Source: Billgrantia montanilacus (GTDB lineage Bacteria; Pseudomonadota; Gammaproteobacteria; Pseudomonadales; Halomonadaceae). Taken from it: DNA of 64,000 bases. Below the pieces are notes generated by a model that was not told the DNA's origin, did not search any database, and saw only the letters and a list, made by a program, of their open reading frames with translations. Location: assembly GCF_003336675.1 (NCBI RefSeq), contig NZ_QPII01000002.1:496001-560000 (forward strand). Reading direction: 5' to 3'. Positions 16,794-26,186 of this stretch are shown in pieces. The stretch's first letter is position 1, and each line of letters opens with the position of its first letter. The position numbers and the translations under genes were made by a program.

Positions 16794-19016
16794 TCAAGCT
16801 TTTGCCGAATAGGCAAAAAGTAGCGTTTCCTGCGCGCTGATAGCCGGCACGCCTTCTTCAGGAACAAGCTTTGTGTAGTTGCCTTCTACCGTCAGAATCC
16901 AAGCTTGACAGTTATCCACCAAGTAGGTCTCCAAATCCTTACGAACGCGCTGGATCAGCTTCTTATCAAGAAGCGGAAAACAGGTTTCCACTCGATGAAA
17001 CATGTTGCGCTCCATAAAATCGGCACTGGAAGCCCAGACTTCAGGTTTACTGTCATTTAGAAAGTAGAAGACCCGCGTATGCTCAAGGAAACGCCCCACA
17101 ACTGAGCGAACATGAATATTCTCCGAGACACCTGGTAGCCCAGGGCGCAGGCAACACATACCACGTATGATCAGATCACAGCGTACACCCGCCTGTGAAG
17201 CACGGTAGAGTGCACGTATCAATTTTGGCTCAGTCAGGGAGTTGCACTTGATGATAATTTGCGCCTTTTTGCCCTTTTCGGCAAATTTGGCCTCCCGATC
17301 AATCATCTCCACAAGTCGGGAATGCAGGACGAATGGTGCATGGAGAAGGGTCTCAATCTTTCTTTGCTTCCCCATACCAGAAAGTTGCTGGAAAACGAGA
17401 TAAACATCTTCACACAGTTTCTCGTTGGCGGTAAGAAGGCTATAGTCGGTATAAAGCCTGGCTGTCTTTGAATGATAATTTCCGGTACCCAGGTGGGCAT
17501 AGTAACGCAGACCCCCTTTCTCGCGTCGCACGATATGCAACATCTTGGCATGCGTCTTGTACGCCATCACGCCATATATCACGATAGCGCCCGCTTCCTG
17601 CAAGCGTGCTGCGAAGGCCAAGTTGTCCGCCTCATCGAAACGGGCACGCAGCTCGATTACTACTGTCACTTCCTTGCCGTTCCGCGCCGCGTCAACTAGG
17701 GCGCTTACGATCGGAGAGTTAGTACCGGTGCGATACAAGGTCTGTTTGATGGCCAACACGCTGGGATCGCAAGCCGCTTCTCGTAGCAAGTATTCAACCG
17801 GAGCGAATGACTGGAAGGGGTGATGGAGCAGTATATCTTCCTGCCGCATCAGGTCGAACAGGCTTTCCTGGCTATTGTTCAAGGCCTTGGGCAGGCCTGG
17901 GGTGAACGGCCGAAAGAACAGATCTGGTCTTTCAGCATCACCAAGGATTGACATCAACCGGCTCAGGTTTACCGGCCCATCAACCAGATAGAGATCCCTA
18001 GGCTCAAGATTAAATTGGCGTAATAGAAAATCAGTGAGGTGGGAAGGACAATTATTTACAATCTCCAGACGTACACCATCACCATATCGACGTGCTAGCA
18101 ATTCACCTTTTAATGCGGAGGCAAGATCGGAAATTTCTCCGTTATCGATTGTTAAATCGGCATTGCGTGTCAGGCGAAATTGATAGCACCCCATGATTTT
18201 CATGCCAGGGAATAGTTCTTCAGCATGGGCATGTATCATCGAAGAGAGAAAAATGAACTCGTCGCATCCCGGACGTCGGAGGCCTTCCGGAAGTCGGATT
18301 AGGCGAGGCAGAGAGCGAGGTGCAGGGAGGATGGCAAGTCCTCCTTCACGCCCAAAGGCATCCTTGCCCTCCAGTTCAACAATAAAATTCAAGCTTTTAT
18401 TGACTAGGCGCGGAAAGGGATGTGATGGATCAAGTCCAATCGGGCTTATGACCGGCGTGATCTCTTCTTTAAAATAGTCGCTCACCCATTCTTTCTGTTC
18501 TTTGGTCCAGTCAGCACGGCGGAGAAAGTAAATGTTCTGCTGGGCCAACTCGGGTATCAGGGTATCATTCAGGATCCGATACTGTCGATTGACCTGCTCA
18601 TGGGCGATACGGGAAATATCTTCCATCAGCTCCGAGGAACGCATCCCATCGATTCCCACCTCATCGAACTGCAAGGCTATAAGACGCTTCAGCCCAGCAA
18701 TACGAATCTCAAAAAATTCATCAAGATTGGAGGAAAAAATCAACAGAAACATTAGCCGATTGAGCAGCGGATGCGAGGGATCCAGCGCCTGCTCAAGCAC
18801 ACGAATGTGAAATTTCAGTGTTGATATTTCACGATTGAAATAGAGACTCGCGTCTTCCAGGTTCGCTGATGAAGAAGATGTAACAGGTCTCGCACGCACC
18901 CCGGTGCGCGTATGATTGACCCTTAAATGGGACTCATCGCTGATGAGCTCAGCATGGTGAAAATCCTGGCGGTTATCTTGCTCAATAGTACTATCCTGGC
19001 CATGCAATTCTGACAT
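16794..19016 (-). CDS. ppk1: Polyphosphate kinase (PPK1)
   Basis: Polymerises the terminal phosphate of ATP into polyphosphate. The 740-residue protein has the four PPK1 domains: N-terminal helical (FNREISTLKFHIRVLEQA), head domain, then two phospholipase-D-like catalytic domains. The autophosphorylated histidine lies in THAKMLHIVRRE, with HLGTGNYHSKTARLYTD following and a second conserved His in LHAPFVLHSR. The first 55 residues are a variable polar extension. The start follows AGGAG. It is paired with ppx, 95 bases apart, and shares its lower GC (about 50% in 17461-17520). A possible PHO box lies about 150 bases upstream. Confidence 0.95.
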   Translation of the reverse strand: MSELHGQDSTIEQDNRQDFHHAELISDESHLRVNHTRTGVRARPVTSSSSANLEDASLYFNREISTLKFHIRVLEQALDPSHPLLNRLMFLLIFSSNLDEFFEIRIAGLKRLIALQFDEVGIDGMRSSELMEDISRIAHEQVNRQYRILNDTLIPELAQQNIYFLRRADWTKEQKEWVSDYFKEEITPVISPIGLDPSHPFPRLVNKSLNFIVELEGKDAFGREGGLAILPAPRSLPRLIRLPEGLRRPGCDEFIFLSSMIHAHAEELFPGMKIMGCYQFRLTRNADLTIDNGEISDLASALKGELLARRYGDGVRLEIVNNCPSHLTDFLLRQFNLEPRDLYLVDGPVNLSRLMSILGDAERPDLFFRPFTPGLPKALNNSQESLFDLMRQEDILLHHPFQSFAPVEYLLREAACDPSVLAIKQTLYRTGTNSPIVSALVDAARNGKEVTVVIELRARFDEADNLAFAARLQEAGAIVIYGVMAYKTHAKMLHIVRREKGGLRYYAHLGTGNYHSKTARLYTDYSLLTANEKLCEDVYLVFQQLSGMGKQRKIETLLHAPFVLHSRLVEMIDREAKFAEKGKKAQIIIKCNSLTEPKLIRALYRASQAGVRCDLIIRGMCCLRPGLPGVSENIHVRSVVGRFLEHTRVFYFLNDSKPEVWASSADFMERNMFHRVETCFPLLDKKLIQRVRKDLETYLVDNCQAWILTVEGNYTKLVPEEGVPAISAQETLLFAYSAKA

Positions 19017-19164
19017 TACAAACTCCTGTATCGCCAGGGGGCTTTTTTCTCCCTTTTATCTGAATAGCCGACGCCACTTGGTGGATCCGACATTGCCACG
19101 CAACGCTCGTACTGTATTTCTTCAGACGGGCATGGCTAGCACATCCGCTAGTATGCAGCGCTTA

Positions 19165-19183
19165 TGTGACAGTAAGATTTCAA
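19165..19183 (-). promoter_or_regulatory. Candidate PHO box upstream of ppk
   Basis: On the minus strand TTGAAAT-CTTA-CTGTCAC: the second 7-mer is a perfect PHO half and the first matches at four of seven positions, with the correct 11-base period. It is about 150 bases upstream of ppk, a known PhoB target in several proteobacteria. Confidence 0.35.
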
Positions 19184-19551
19184 CTTCTCCCCCTATCTGT
19201 CGGCGCAGCTGTCACCTAAAGGAAAAATCCCGAATGATAAAATTGAGTGATAAACGCGTTACACCCGGAACCTGGAGATGCCACCCTCAAGGAGATGACA
19301 CCGCTCATGAGCCTGACCAGGGCCGAGCAGCGGCAACGCTGGGATCGACTCCTCGACAAGCCAGTTTAGTTATCCGTACTTGAGAAATACCGCACTGCGG
19401 GCGACTAAGTCGAGATTGAAAGCATCGAGCTGCCCACGTATTATAAGAATGATTTGATGGCCACGTGAAAGGCTATATCAGCGATTACAGATCGCCTCTT
19501 CGATCACGCAACCCATTGATTCAAGAGAAACATGAAGGGTTAGACCGATAG

Positions 19552-19563
19552 CCTTCACCCGCT
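19552..19563 (+). repeat. 12-bp direct repeat of the tRNA-Gly 3' end (possible att remnant)
   Basis: CCTTCACCCGCT is identical to tRNA-Gly positions 14822-14833 and is in the same orientation. A GGGTT.GA block lies just upstream in both copies. The two copies bracket 4.7 kb that includes the IS66 remnant and the lower-GC ppx-ppk pair. Confidence 0.5.
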
Positions 19564-19653
19564 AAAGATCTCCTGCCAATCGTCACCCGGCGGCACTTGG
19601 GCCCACGGATCACCCCTGCTGCGGCCCTGACGTCTCCCGACGCGAGTACCCGC

Positions 19654-20034
19654 ATGGCACTTTTCCTTCTCATCTTCGCCGTCTGTACGCTGATCATCGG
19701 CGGGATGGTGCTGATTCTGCTGTTTTCACGCACCCCACGCTATCGCACCGAGTCCGAGCACCTGCTCGAACTCTTCGACAAGGCGCTGGAAAACCGCCTC
19801 AGCCAGCACGAGTGGGATACGATCATCAACTACCCCATACGCCATGACGAGTACCTGGATGGGGTAAGACGCCGGGCGTATCGACTGATGGAAGCGCATG
19901 GGCGGGCTTGGCGCATCCCGCAGGGTAAACCGCTTCTCGACAGCACCGGTCAGGAGGAGTTGGCCGCTCTGCGCGATCACCTGTCTGCCCATACCCGACT
20001 CAGACAACGACAGCGTGACCAAGGCGAAGGCTGA
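19654..20034 (+). CDS. Small single-span membrane protein of unknown function
   Basis: A 126-residue protein beginning MALFLLIFAVCTLIIGGMVLILLF, a strong N-terminal membrane segment, followed by a soluble, charged, mostly helical domain (LLELFDKALENRLSQHEWDTIINYPIRHDEYLDG). I do not recognise a named family. It may be a protein kept within halomonads. The frame is open 19 codons further upstream, but that part is not hydrophobic and has no ribosome binding site. It lies 57 bases before the AraC regulator on the same strand. Confidence 0.6.
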   Translation: MALFLLIFAVCTLIIGGMVLILLFSRTPRYRTESEHLLELFDKALENRLSQHEWDTIINYPIRHDEYLDGVRRRAYRLMEAHGRAWRIPQGKPLLDSTGQEELAALRDHLSAHTRLRQRQRDQGEG

Positions 20035-20090
20035 CGGCTTTTCGAGTATAGTATGCTTTGAAAAGATGCCAGTCAGGCCGGGAGGTTCCC

Positions 20091-20909
20091 ATGCCCAGCG
20101 CCATTCGCCAGATTCCACTCGACACCGCCACCCAGCACCACGCTCACGACTTCCACCAGATCGTGATCGGCCTGCAGGGCAAGGCCGAATTCGAGATCGA
20201 AGGGCTCGGCGGCGCCATCTCCGCCCTCTCCGGCTGCATCGTTCCGGCCAACCATGTGCACTACTATGTCGGCCAGGGTGAGAATCGCCAGTTGATCCTC
20301 GACCTGCCGACCGATGCACCATCATTAACCGGCTATCATCATGAACTCTCGCGCCTCTTCGATGCCCCTCGTTTCTTCGCCCTCGACGACCCCCTGAAGC
20401 GCTATCTCGACTTCCTGCTTCACGAGCTGGCAATCACCCAGGCGAGCCTGAGTGCGCCCGCTCAGAGCGACCGCCTGGCGGCTACCCTGCTCGGCTGCCT
20501 GCATGCCCGTCTGGGTGGTGACGCGATACAGCCCCCCGCCGGACGCCGGCTGGACCTGCAAAAGCTGGACCTCTATATCGACCAGAATCTCGCCCGCTCG
20601 CTGACCGTTGGCGCCCTGGCAAAGCAAGCCTGCCTGAGCGAAGCGCATTTTCGCAGCTGCTTTCGTGACCAGACCGGCCTGTCACCCTGGCGGTACGTTC
20701 GCCGCCGCCGTCTGGAAGCGGCCCGGCGACTGCTGGAAGAGAGTCGCTTGCCACTGTCGGAGATCGCCGCAAGCACCGGCTTCGCGCATCAAAGTGCGCT
20801 CTCCCATGCCTTTCGCAGCACCTTCGGCTGCCCTCCCAGCCAGCTACGGCGGGCAAGCAGCGAGCGTGGCAATACCCCCCTGATCGCCCAGCCACAACCT
20901 ACGACTTAA
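20091..20909 (+). CDS. AraC-family transcriptional regulator (probable activator of put genes)
   Basis: A 272-residue protein with an N-terminal cupin-like sensor domain (HHAHDFHQIVIGLQGKAEFEIEG) and a C-terminal AraC DNA-binding domain with two helix-turn-helix units (VGALAKQACLSEAHFRSCFRDQ and LSEIAASTGFAHQSALSHAF). The ATG at 20091 follows GGGAGG, which decides the start over an upstream in-frame ATG. It lies 180 bases upstream of putA on the same strand. In pseudomonads an AraC-type protein, PruR, activates putA and putP in response to proline; the same role is inferred here. Confidence 0.85.
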   Translation: MPSAIRQIPLDTATQHHAHDFHQIVIGLQGKAEFEIEGLGGAISALSGCIVPANHVHYYVGQGENRQLILDLPTDAPSLTGYHHELSRLFDAPRFFALDDPLKRYLDFLLHELAITQASLSAPAQSDRLAATLLGCLHARLGGDAIQPPAGRRLDLQKLDLYIDQNLARSLTVGALAKQACLSEAHFRSCFRDQTGLSPWRYVRRRRLEAARRLLEESRLPLSEIAASTGFAHQSALSHAFRSTFGCPPSQLRRASSERGNTPLIAQPQPTT

Positions 20910-21019
20910 GTCGAAAGATCGCTTCTGGAACGACGATTAGCCACGAAATCGACAAACAAAACCGGGAAATTGACAAGCGCCCTCTCCCCTGCCCCCCTAC
21001 AGTCAAAGGTATCCAACGG

Positions 21020-21041
21020 CACCAGGCAAGTTTGCCTGGTG
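21020..21041. promoter_or_regulatory. Perfect inverted repeat upstream of putA
   Basis: Arms CACCAGGCAA and TTGCCTGGTG are separated by GT, a 22-base near-palindrome 50 bases before the putA start. It could be the operator of a dimeric regulator or a hairpin in the leader. A TTGACA hexamer lies at 20970-20975 but has no well-spaced -10 box. Confidence 0.5.
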
Positions 21042-21090
21042 AAGCCGTGGATTTGCCGTTTCAACGCGGATGACACCCCGGGGACCTCTC

Positions 21091-24000
21091 ATGCTCAATG
21101 CCAATAACATGCTGGACGCTGCCACCTGGCAGCAGGAACTCGACACCCTGTTCGCACGGATCAGTGAACACTATGCGGTCGATGAAGACGCCTTCGTCCA
21201 CGAACTCGTTCAAGTGCTGAGTGCCGATACCGATGACTTCCGGCGTATTGCTGGCAAGACCGCCGAGCTCGTGCGCGAAGTGCGCGAGATGGACACCGCG
21301 GTGGATACCATCGATGAGCTGTTGCAGCAGTACAGCCTCGATACCCATGAGGGCCTGATGCTGATGTGTCTTGCCGAGGCCATGCTACGCATTCCCGACA
21401 AGGCCACCGCCGATGCGTTGATCGAGGACAAGCTGGGCCCCGCCGACTGGCAGGCACATATGGGACAGAGCGAATCCTGGCTGGTCAACGCCTCCACCTG
21501 GGGACTACTGATGACCGGTCGCGTTGTCTCCCTCGACAAGCCGCGGGAAGGCAAGCCATCGAGTTTCATCAACAAGCTGGTCAACCGCATGGGCGAGCCG
21601 GTCATCCGACGCGCCATGGTCGAAGCCATGAAGATCATGGGCAAGCAGTTCGTGCTCGGTCGTGATATCGATGAGGCACTGAAGCGCTCCAAGCCGCTGT
21701 TCAACAAGGGGTATACCTACTCTTACGACATGCTCGGCGAAGCGGCACGTACCCGGGCCGACGCCAAGCGCTACTTCGACGATTATGCCCGTGCCATCGA
21801 GCGTGTCGGCAAGACCAGCCAGGCGCTTCCCGCCACCACCCCCTCCCCTTCGGTCTCCATCAAACTCTCGGCCCTGCATCCACGCTATGAATTCGGCCGT
21901 CGCGACCAGGTCCTGGTCGAGCTCGTGGGTACCGTGCGAGAGCTTGCCGCCATGGCCCGAGAACGGGACGTGGCCCTGACCATCGACGCCGAGGAGGTGG
22001 ATCGCCTGGAGATCTCGCTGGAGGTCTTTCGTGCCATCTACGAAAGCGACACCTGCAAGGGCTGGGGACATTTCGGCCTTGTGGTACAGGCCTACTCCAA
22101 GCGAGCCCTGCCGGTACTGCACTACCTGAACCGCCTGGCCGAGCGCCAGGGCGACGAGATCCCGCTGCGCCTGGTCAAGGGCGCCTACTGGGACAGCGAG
22201 ATAAAGGAATCCCAGCAACTGGGGGTCGAGGGCTATCCGGTCTTTACTCGCAAGGCGAGCACCGATGTGGCCTACCTGGTCTGTGCACGCTTCCTGCTCT
22301 CGGACCAGACCCGCGGACGCATCTTCCCGCAGTTCGCCACCCATAACGCCCATACCATCAGCACCATTCTCGAGCTGTCGAACGAGGCGAAGCGCTCGTT
22401 CGAGTTCCAGCGTCTGCATGGCATGGGTGAGGCGCTCTACGACGCCGCCCTCAAGCGTGCACCGAAAGGCACCTACTGCCGCGTCTATGCCCCGGTGGGT
22501 GCCCACAAGGACCTGCTTCCCTACCTGGTGAGGCGACTGCTCGAGAACGGTGCCAACTCCTCGTTCGTGCATCAACTGGTCGACCCCAAGGTGCCGGTGG
22601 AATCTCTGTGCGTGCACCCGGTGGAGAGCCTTCGCCAGTACGACAGTCATGCAAACCCTCGCATCCCGCTGCCCAAGGACATTTACGGCGACAGACGTCG
22701 CAACTCGAAAGGGGTGAACCTCAACGTGCACAGCCATTACCAACCCCTGATGGACGCGATGGCCGGCTTCATGGACAAGACCTACGATGCAGCCCCGCTC
22801 CTTGCCTTCGAGGTGCCGAGGGACCCCGCCAATACTCATGAGATCAATAGCCCTTATGACCGCAATCGGCGAGTCGGCAGCATTCAGTGGACCAGCAGGG
22901 AGCAGGCGTCGCGGGCGGTAGACGCCGCCTGGGCGGCCTTTCCTCGCTGGGACGCCACGCCCGTGGCTGAACGGGCCGCGATCATCCGGCGGCTGGGCGA
23001 TCTGATGGAGGAGAACCTGGCCGAGCTGATGACGCTCTGCTCACGCGAGGGTGGCAAACTGCTCACCGACGGTGTCGACGAGATCCGTGAAGCCGTGGAC
23101 TTCTGCCACTACTACGCCATGCGAGCGGCAGAGCTGTTCGAGGCGCCGACCGTGCTGCCGGGCCCCACCGGTGAATCCAACGAACTGATGCTCAGCGGCA
23201 AGGGTGTCTTCGCCGCGATCAGCCCCTGGAACTTTCCGGTAGCGATCTTCTGCGGCCAGGTCGTTGCCGCGGCGGTAGCGGGCAACACCGTACTGGCCAA
23301 GCCCGCTGAGCAGACCTCCATCGTCGCTCACCGCGTGATCGAGCTGCTCTACCAGGCTGGCATGCCTCGCGACGTGGTGCAGCTGCTGCCCGGCGACGGC
23401 CCCACCGTGGGCAGCGTGCTAAGCGCTGACACACGCATCACCGGCGTGGTCTTTACCGGCGGCACCGATACCGCCCAGATTATCAATCGCGCCCTGGCGG
23501 CGCGGGAAAATGCTCCCCTGCCGACCCTGATCGCCGAGACCGGCGGCATGAATGCGCTAATCGTCGACTCCACCGCCCTCCCCGAGCAGGTCGTGGCCGA
23601 CGTGATCCAGTCGGCATTCCAGAGCGCCGGCCAGCGCTGCTCCGCACTGCGGGTGCTCTACCTGCAGGATGATGTTGCCGACCGAGTGATCGAGATACTC
23701 AAGGGTGCCATGGACGAACTGCATGTCGGCGACCCCCGGGACCTGGGCACCGACGTGGGTCCGGTGATCGACGAGGATGCCCGCAAGGGACTCATGGCTC
23801 ATATCGACAGGCTCAAGGGCGAGGGACGGTTACTGGCAGAGACCCGGCTGGACCCGGCGTTCACCGCGCTTGGCACCTTCGTGCCGCCGGTGGCCTTCCG
23901 CATCGATGGTATCGATGCCCTGGAGCGAGAACAGTTCGGTCCGGTGCTGCATATCGTGCGCTACAAGGCCAACGAGATCGACCAGGTCATCGACTCCATC

Positions 24001-24282
24001 AACCGCCGAGGATATGGACTGACATTTGGCGTGCATAGCCGCAATGAATCCTTTGCCGCCGCCATTGCGGAGAAAATTCGGGTTGGCAATGTGTACATCA
24101 ACCGCAATATCATCGGCGCCGTCGTAGGGGTACAACCTTTCGGTGGCCAGGGCCTTTCCGGCACCGGACCCAAGGCGGGAGGACCCCACTACCTGCTGCG
24201 TTTCGCCACGGAAAAGACCGTGACCGTCAATACCGCCGCGCTGGGCGGCAACGCGTCACTGCTCGCGCTGGGAGACGAGTGA
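21091..24282 (+). CDS. putA: Bifunctional proline dehydrogenase / L-glutamate gamma-semialdehyde dehydrogenase
   Basis: Oxidises proline to glutamate in two channelled steps: an FAD-dependent PRODH domain (about residues 170-460; LIDAEEVDR-type barrel, RLVKGAYWDSEIK) and an NAD-dependent aldehyde dehydrogenase domain (about 550-1030; SPWNFPVAIF, GGTDTAQIINR, catalytic Cys in SAGQRCSALR). At 1063 residues it is the short type. The N-terminal ribbon-helix-helix repressor domain of E. coli PutA (1320 residues) is absent, so it cannot autoregulate as a DNA binder. I use the ATG at 21091 (GGGGA upstream); an ATG at 21070 is in frame. putP follows after 45 bases. Confidence 0.95.
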   Translation: MLNANNMLDAATWQQELDTLFARISEHYAVDEDAFVHELVQVLSADTDDFRRIAGKTAELVREVREMDTAVDTIDELLQQYSLDTHEGLMLMCLAEAMLRIPDKATADALIEDKLGPADWQAHMGQSESWLVNASTWGLLMTGRVVSLDKPREGKPSSFINKLVNRMGEPVIRRAMVEAMKIMGKQFVLGRDIDEALKRSKPLFNKGYTYSYDMLGEAARTRADAKRYFDDYARAIERVGKTSQALPATTPSPSVSIKLSALHPRYEFGRRDQVLVELVGTVRELAAMARERDVALTIDAEEVDRLEISLEVFRAIYESDTCKGWGHFGLVVQAYSKRALPVLHYLNRLAERQGDEIPLRLVKGAYWDSEIKESQQLGVEGYPVFTRKASTDVAYLVCARFLLSDQTRGRIFPQFATHNAHTISTILELSNEAKRSFEFQRLHGMGEALYDAALKRAPKGTYCRVYAPVGAHKDLLPYLVRRLLENGANSSFVHQLVDPKVPVESLCVHPVESLRQYDSHANPRIPLPKDIYGDRRRNSKGVNLNVHSHYQPLMDAMAGFMDKTYDAAPLLAFEVPRDPANTHEINSPYDRNRRVGSIQWTSREQASRAVDAAWAAFPRWDATPVAERAAIIRRLGDLMEENLAELMTLCSREGGKLLTDGVDEIREAVDFCHYYAMRAAELFEAPTVLPGPTGESNELMLSGKGVFAAISPWNFPVAIFCGQVVAAAVAGNTVLAKPAEQTSIVAHRVIELLYQAGMPRDVVQLLPGDGPTVGSVLSADTRITGVVFTGGTDTAQIINRALAARENAPLPTLIAETGGMNALIVDSTALPEQVVADVIQSAFQSAGQRCSALRVLYLQDDVADRVIEILKGAMDELHVGDPRDLGTDVGPVIDEDARKGLMAHIDRLKGEGRLLAETRLDPAFTALGTFVPPVAFRIDGIDALEREQFGPVLHIVRYKANEIDQVIDSINRRGYGLTFGVHSRNESFAAAIAEKIRVGNVYINRNIIGAVVGVQPFGGQGLSGTGPKAGGPHYLLRFATEKTVTVNTAALGGNASLLALGDE

Positions 24283-24327
24283 TTCCCCCACTCGTCGCCA
24301 CGACAACAACACTGAAGGACCCTTCAC

Positions 24328-25806
24328 ATGGTTGACAACAACATGGCCATCGGCTTTACCTTTCTGGCGTACCTGATACTGATGCTCGGCATCGGTATCG
24401 TCGCCTACAGGCGCACTACGAACCTCTCCGACTACATCCTCGGCGGCCGCTCGCTCGGCCCATGGACCTCGGCGATCTCGGCCGGCGCCTCGGACATGTC
24501 GGGCTGGCTGCTGCTCGGCCTGCCGGGGGCGGCCTATGTCAGCGGCATTTCGGCGAGCTGGATCGCCGTTGGCCTGTTGATCGGCACCTGGCTCAACTGG
24601 CTGCTCGTGGCACGCCGACTGCGCCTCTACAGCTTCAAGGTCAGCGACGCCCTGACCCTGCCGGAGTACTTCGCCAACCGCTTCCAGGACAAGACGCAGC
24701 TGTTGAGGGTGATCTCGGCCATCTTCATCCTGATGTTCTTCCTCTTCTATACCAGCTCCGGTCTGGTGGCCGGTGGCCGGCTGTTCGAGACGGTGTTCGG
24801 TTATGATTACACTGTCGCCGTGACCATCGGCACCATTGCGATCATCTCCTATACCTTCTTCGGCGGCTTCCTGGCGGTATCCTGGACCGACCTGATCCAG
24901 GGTCTGATGATGGCAGCGGCGCTGGCCATCGTTCCGGTCATCGCCTTCAGCGACCTGGGCGGTACCAGCGGCGCTGGCGCCGCACTGGCGGCCGAGAGCG
25001 AGCACATGCTCGCCTGGTTCCGCGATGCCTCCACCGGCGAGGCACTGACCACCATCGGTATCATCAGCTCGCTGGCCTGGGGCCTGGGTTACTTCGGCCA
25101 GCCCCACATCCTGGCTCGCTTCGCCGCGATTCGCAGCGCCCGCGACATTCCTGCCGCCCGCCGCATCGCCGTCTCCTGGACCGCCATCGCGCTGGTCAGT
25201 TCCATTGCTGTGGGCCTCCTCGGGGTGGGTTTCGTGCAGCGCGACCTGGCCGATGGCGAGACGGTCTTCATGGTGATGGTCAACATCATCTTCCATCCGG
25301 TGATCGCCGGCATCCTGCTGGCCGCCATCCTGGCCGCCATCATGTCCACCGCCGATTCGCAGCTGCTGGTCTCCTCCTCGGCCCTGACCGACGACTTCTA
25401 CAAGGCGATCTTCCGCAAGGATGCCAGCCAGACAGAGCTGGTCTGGGTCGGTCGCTTTGCTGTCATCGGTATCGCCGTGCTCGCCTACCTGCTGGCACTC
25501 AACCCCGATGCCACCGTGCTCGATCTGGTGGCCTACGCCTGGGCCGGCTTCGGTGCCGCCTTCGGCCCGGCGCTGATCATGTCGCTCTACTGGCGGCGCA
25601 TGAACAAGTGGGGTGCGCTCGCCGGCATCGTGGTGGGTGGCGTGACAGTAGTGGTATGGGCCGAGATCTCCGGCGGCATCTTCGATCTCTACGAGATCGT
25701 GCCGGGTGTGATCCTGGCCTATGTCGCCATCATGGTGGCAAGCCTTGCCACCGAAGAGCCCGACCTGCGGGTCACCGCCGATTTCGATACCTTCGAAGAA
25801 GCCTGA
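24328..25806 (+). CDS. putP: Sodium/proline symporter
   Basis: Imports proline with Na+; 492 residues of the solute:sodium symporter family with about 13 membrane segments. Family signatures include the N-terminal NLSDYILGGRSLGPW, SAGASDMSGWLLLGLPG (Na+ and proline site of helix 2) and the later IAAIMSTADSQLLVSSSAL. It is co-directional with putA and followed by a strong terminator, so the pair is an operon supplying proline as nutrient and compatible solute. Confidence 0.95.
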   Translation: MVDNNMAIGFTFLAYLILMLGIGIVAYRRTTNLSDYILGGRSLGPWTSAISAGASDMSGWLLLGLPGAAYVSGISASWIAVGLLIGTWLNWLLVARRLRLYSFKVSDALTLPEYFANRFQDKTQLLRVISAIFILMFFLFYTSSGLVAGGRLFETVFGYDYTVAVTIGTIAIISYTFFGGFLAVSWTDLIQGLMMAAALAIVPVIAFSDLGGTSGAGAALAAESEHMLAWFRDASTGEALTTIGIISSLAWGLGYFGQPHILARFAAIRSARDIPAARRIAVSWTAIALVSSIAVGLLGVGFVQRDLADGETVFMVMVNIIFHPVIAGILLAAILAAIMSTADSQLLVSSSALTDDFYKAIFRKDASQTELVWVGRFAVIGIAVLAYLLALNPDATVLDLVAYAWAGFGAAFGPALIMSLYWRRMNKWGALAGIVVGGVTVVVWAEISGGIFDLYEIVPGVILAYVAIMVASLATEEPDLRVTADFDTFEEA

Positions 25807-25839
25807 CAGCACACGCCGATGGCACCCTGTCTGCCATTA

Positions 25840-25877
25840 GCGCAACAAGCCGCCTTCGGGCGGCTTGTTGCGCTTTC
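25840..25877 (+). terminator. Terminator of the putAP operon
   Basis: A perfect 15-bp stem (GCGCAACAAGCCGCC with its complement) closed by a TTCG tetraloop, followed by TTTC. It lies 34 bases after the putP stop, between convergent genes. Confidence 0.85.
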
Positions 25878-25889
25878 ATCCCCACCGTT

Positions 25890-26186
25890 TCATGCCAACC
25901 ACAGGCCACGGACCACCACGATCAGCGTGAACGCCCCCAGGGCCGCCAGGTTCCAGGGCGGCGTAGTGGCGCGCCTCTGCCAGTGGCGACGCAGCGTCAG
26001 TCCCATCGGCTGCATGAAGGCCGCTCCCAGCGCCCAGAAACCCAGGCCAATCGCTGGGAGGCGCAGCGGCATGGGCAGACCGCTGATCAACTCGGGGTGC
26101 AGCAATAGCGAGAGGGCCAAGCCTGCCGCCAACAGCATGGCGCCCATCGCCAACCAGACCGGTCGCTCGTTCGTCATACTCTTCAT
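25890..26186 (-). CDS. Small predicted membrane protein, unknown
   Basis: A 98-residue protein with three hydrophobic segments: VWLAMGAMLLAAGLALSLLL, LPAIGLGFWALGAAFM and LAALGAFTLIVVVRGLWL. It has a faint resemblance to cytochrome bd operon YbgE-type proteins (hydrophobic turn followed by QPMGLTLR), not enough for a call. The start MKSMTNERPV is chosen for AAGGAG upstream. It stands alone, convergent with putP. Confidence 0.55.
   Translation of the reverse strand: MKSMTNERPVWLAMGAMLLAAGLALSLLLHPELISGLPMPLRLPAIGLGFWALGAAFMQPMGLTLRRHWQRRATTPPWNLAALGAFTLIVVVRGLWLA

Larger units (their letters stand above)
19017..19653. other. Non-coding stretch upstream of ppk, right edge of the putative island
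   Basis: No convincing gene. It holds a candidate PHO box (19165-19183), a second pair of CTGTC/CTGTCAC motifs 12 bases apart on the plus strand (19197-19215), and a 12-base copy of the tRNA-Gly 3' end (19552-19563). An AAGGAG-preceded ATG near 19307 opens a 20-codon frame (MSLTRAEQRQRWDRLLDKPV) that could be the start of a truncated IS66 orf1, but this is weak. Confidence 0.4.

Noticed and set aside
21505..22839. 444-codon frame antisense to putA
   Set aside because: A codon shadow of an unmistakable PutA, without a ribosome binding site or domain.
24256..25812. 518-codon frame antisense to putP
   Set aside because: Its His-, Gln-, Asp- and Gly-rich composition is typical of the complement of a high-GC gene, and it has no recognisable domain.
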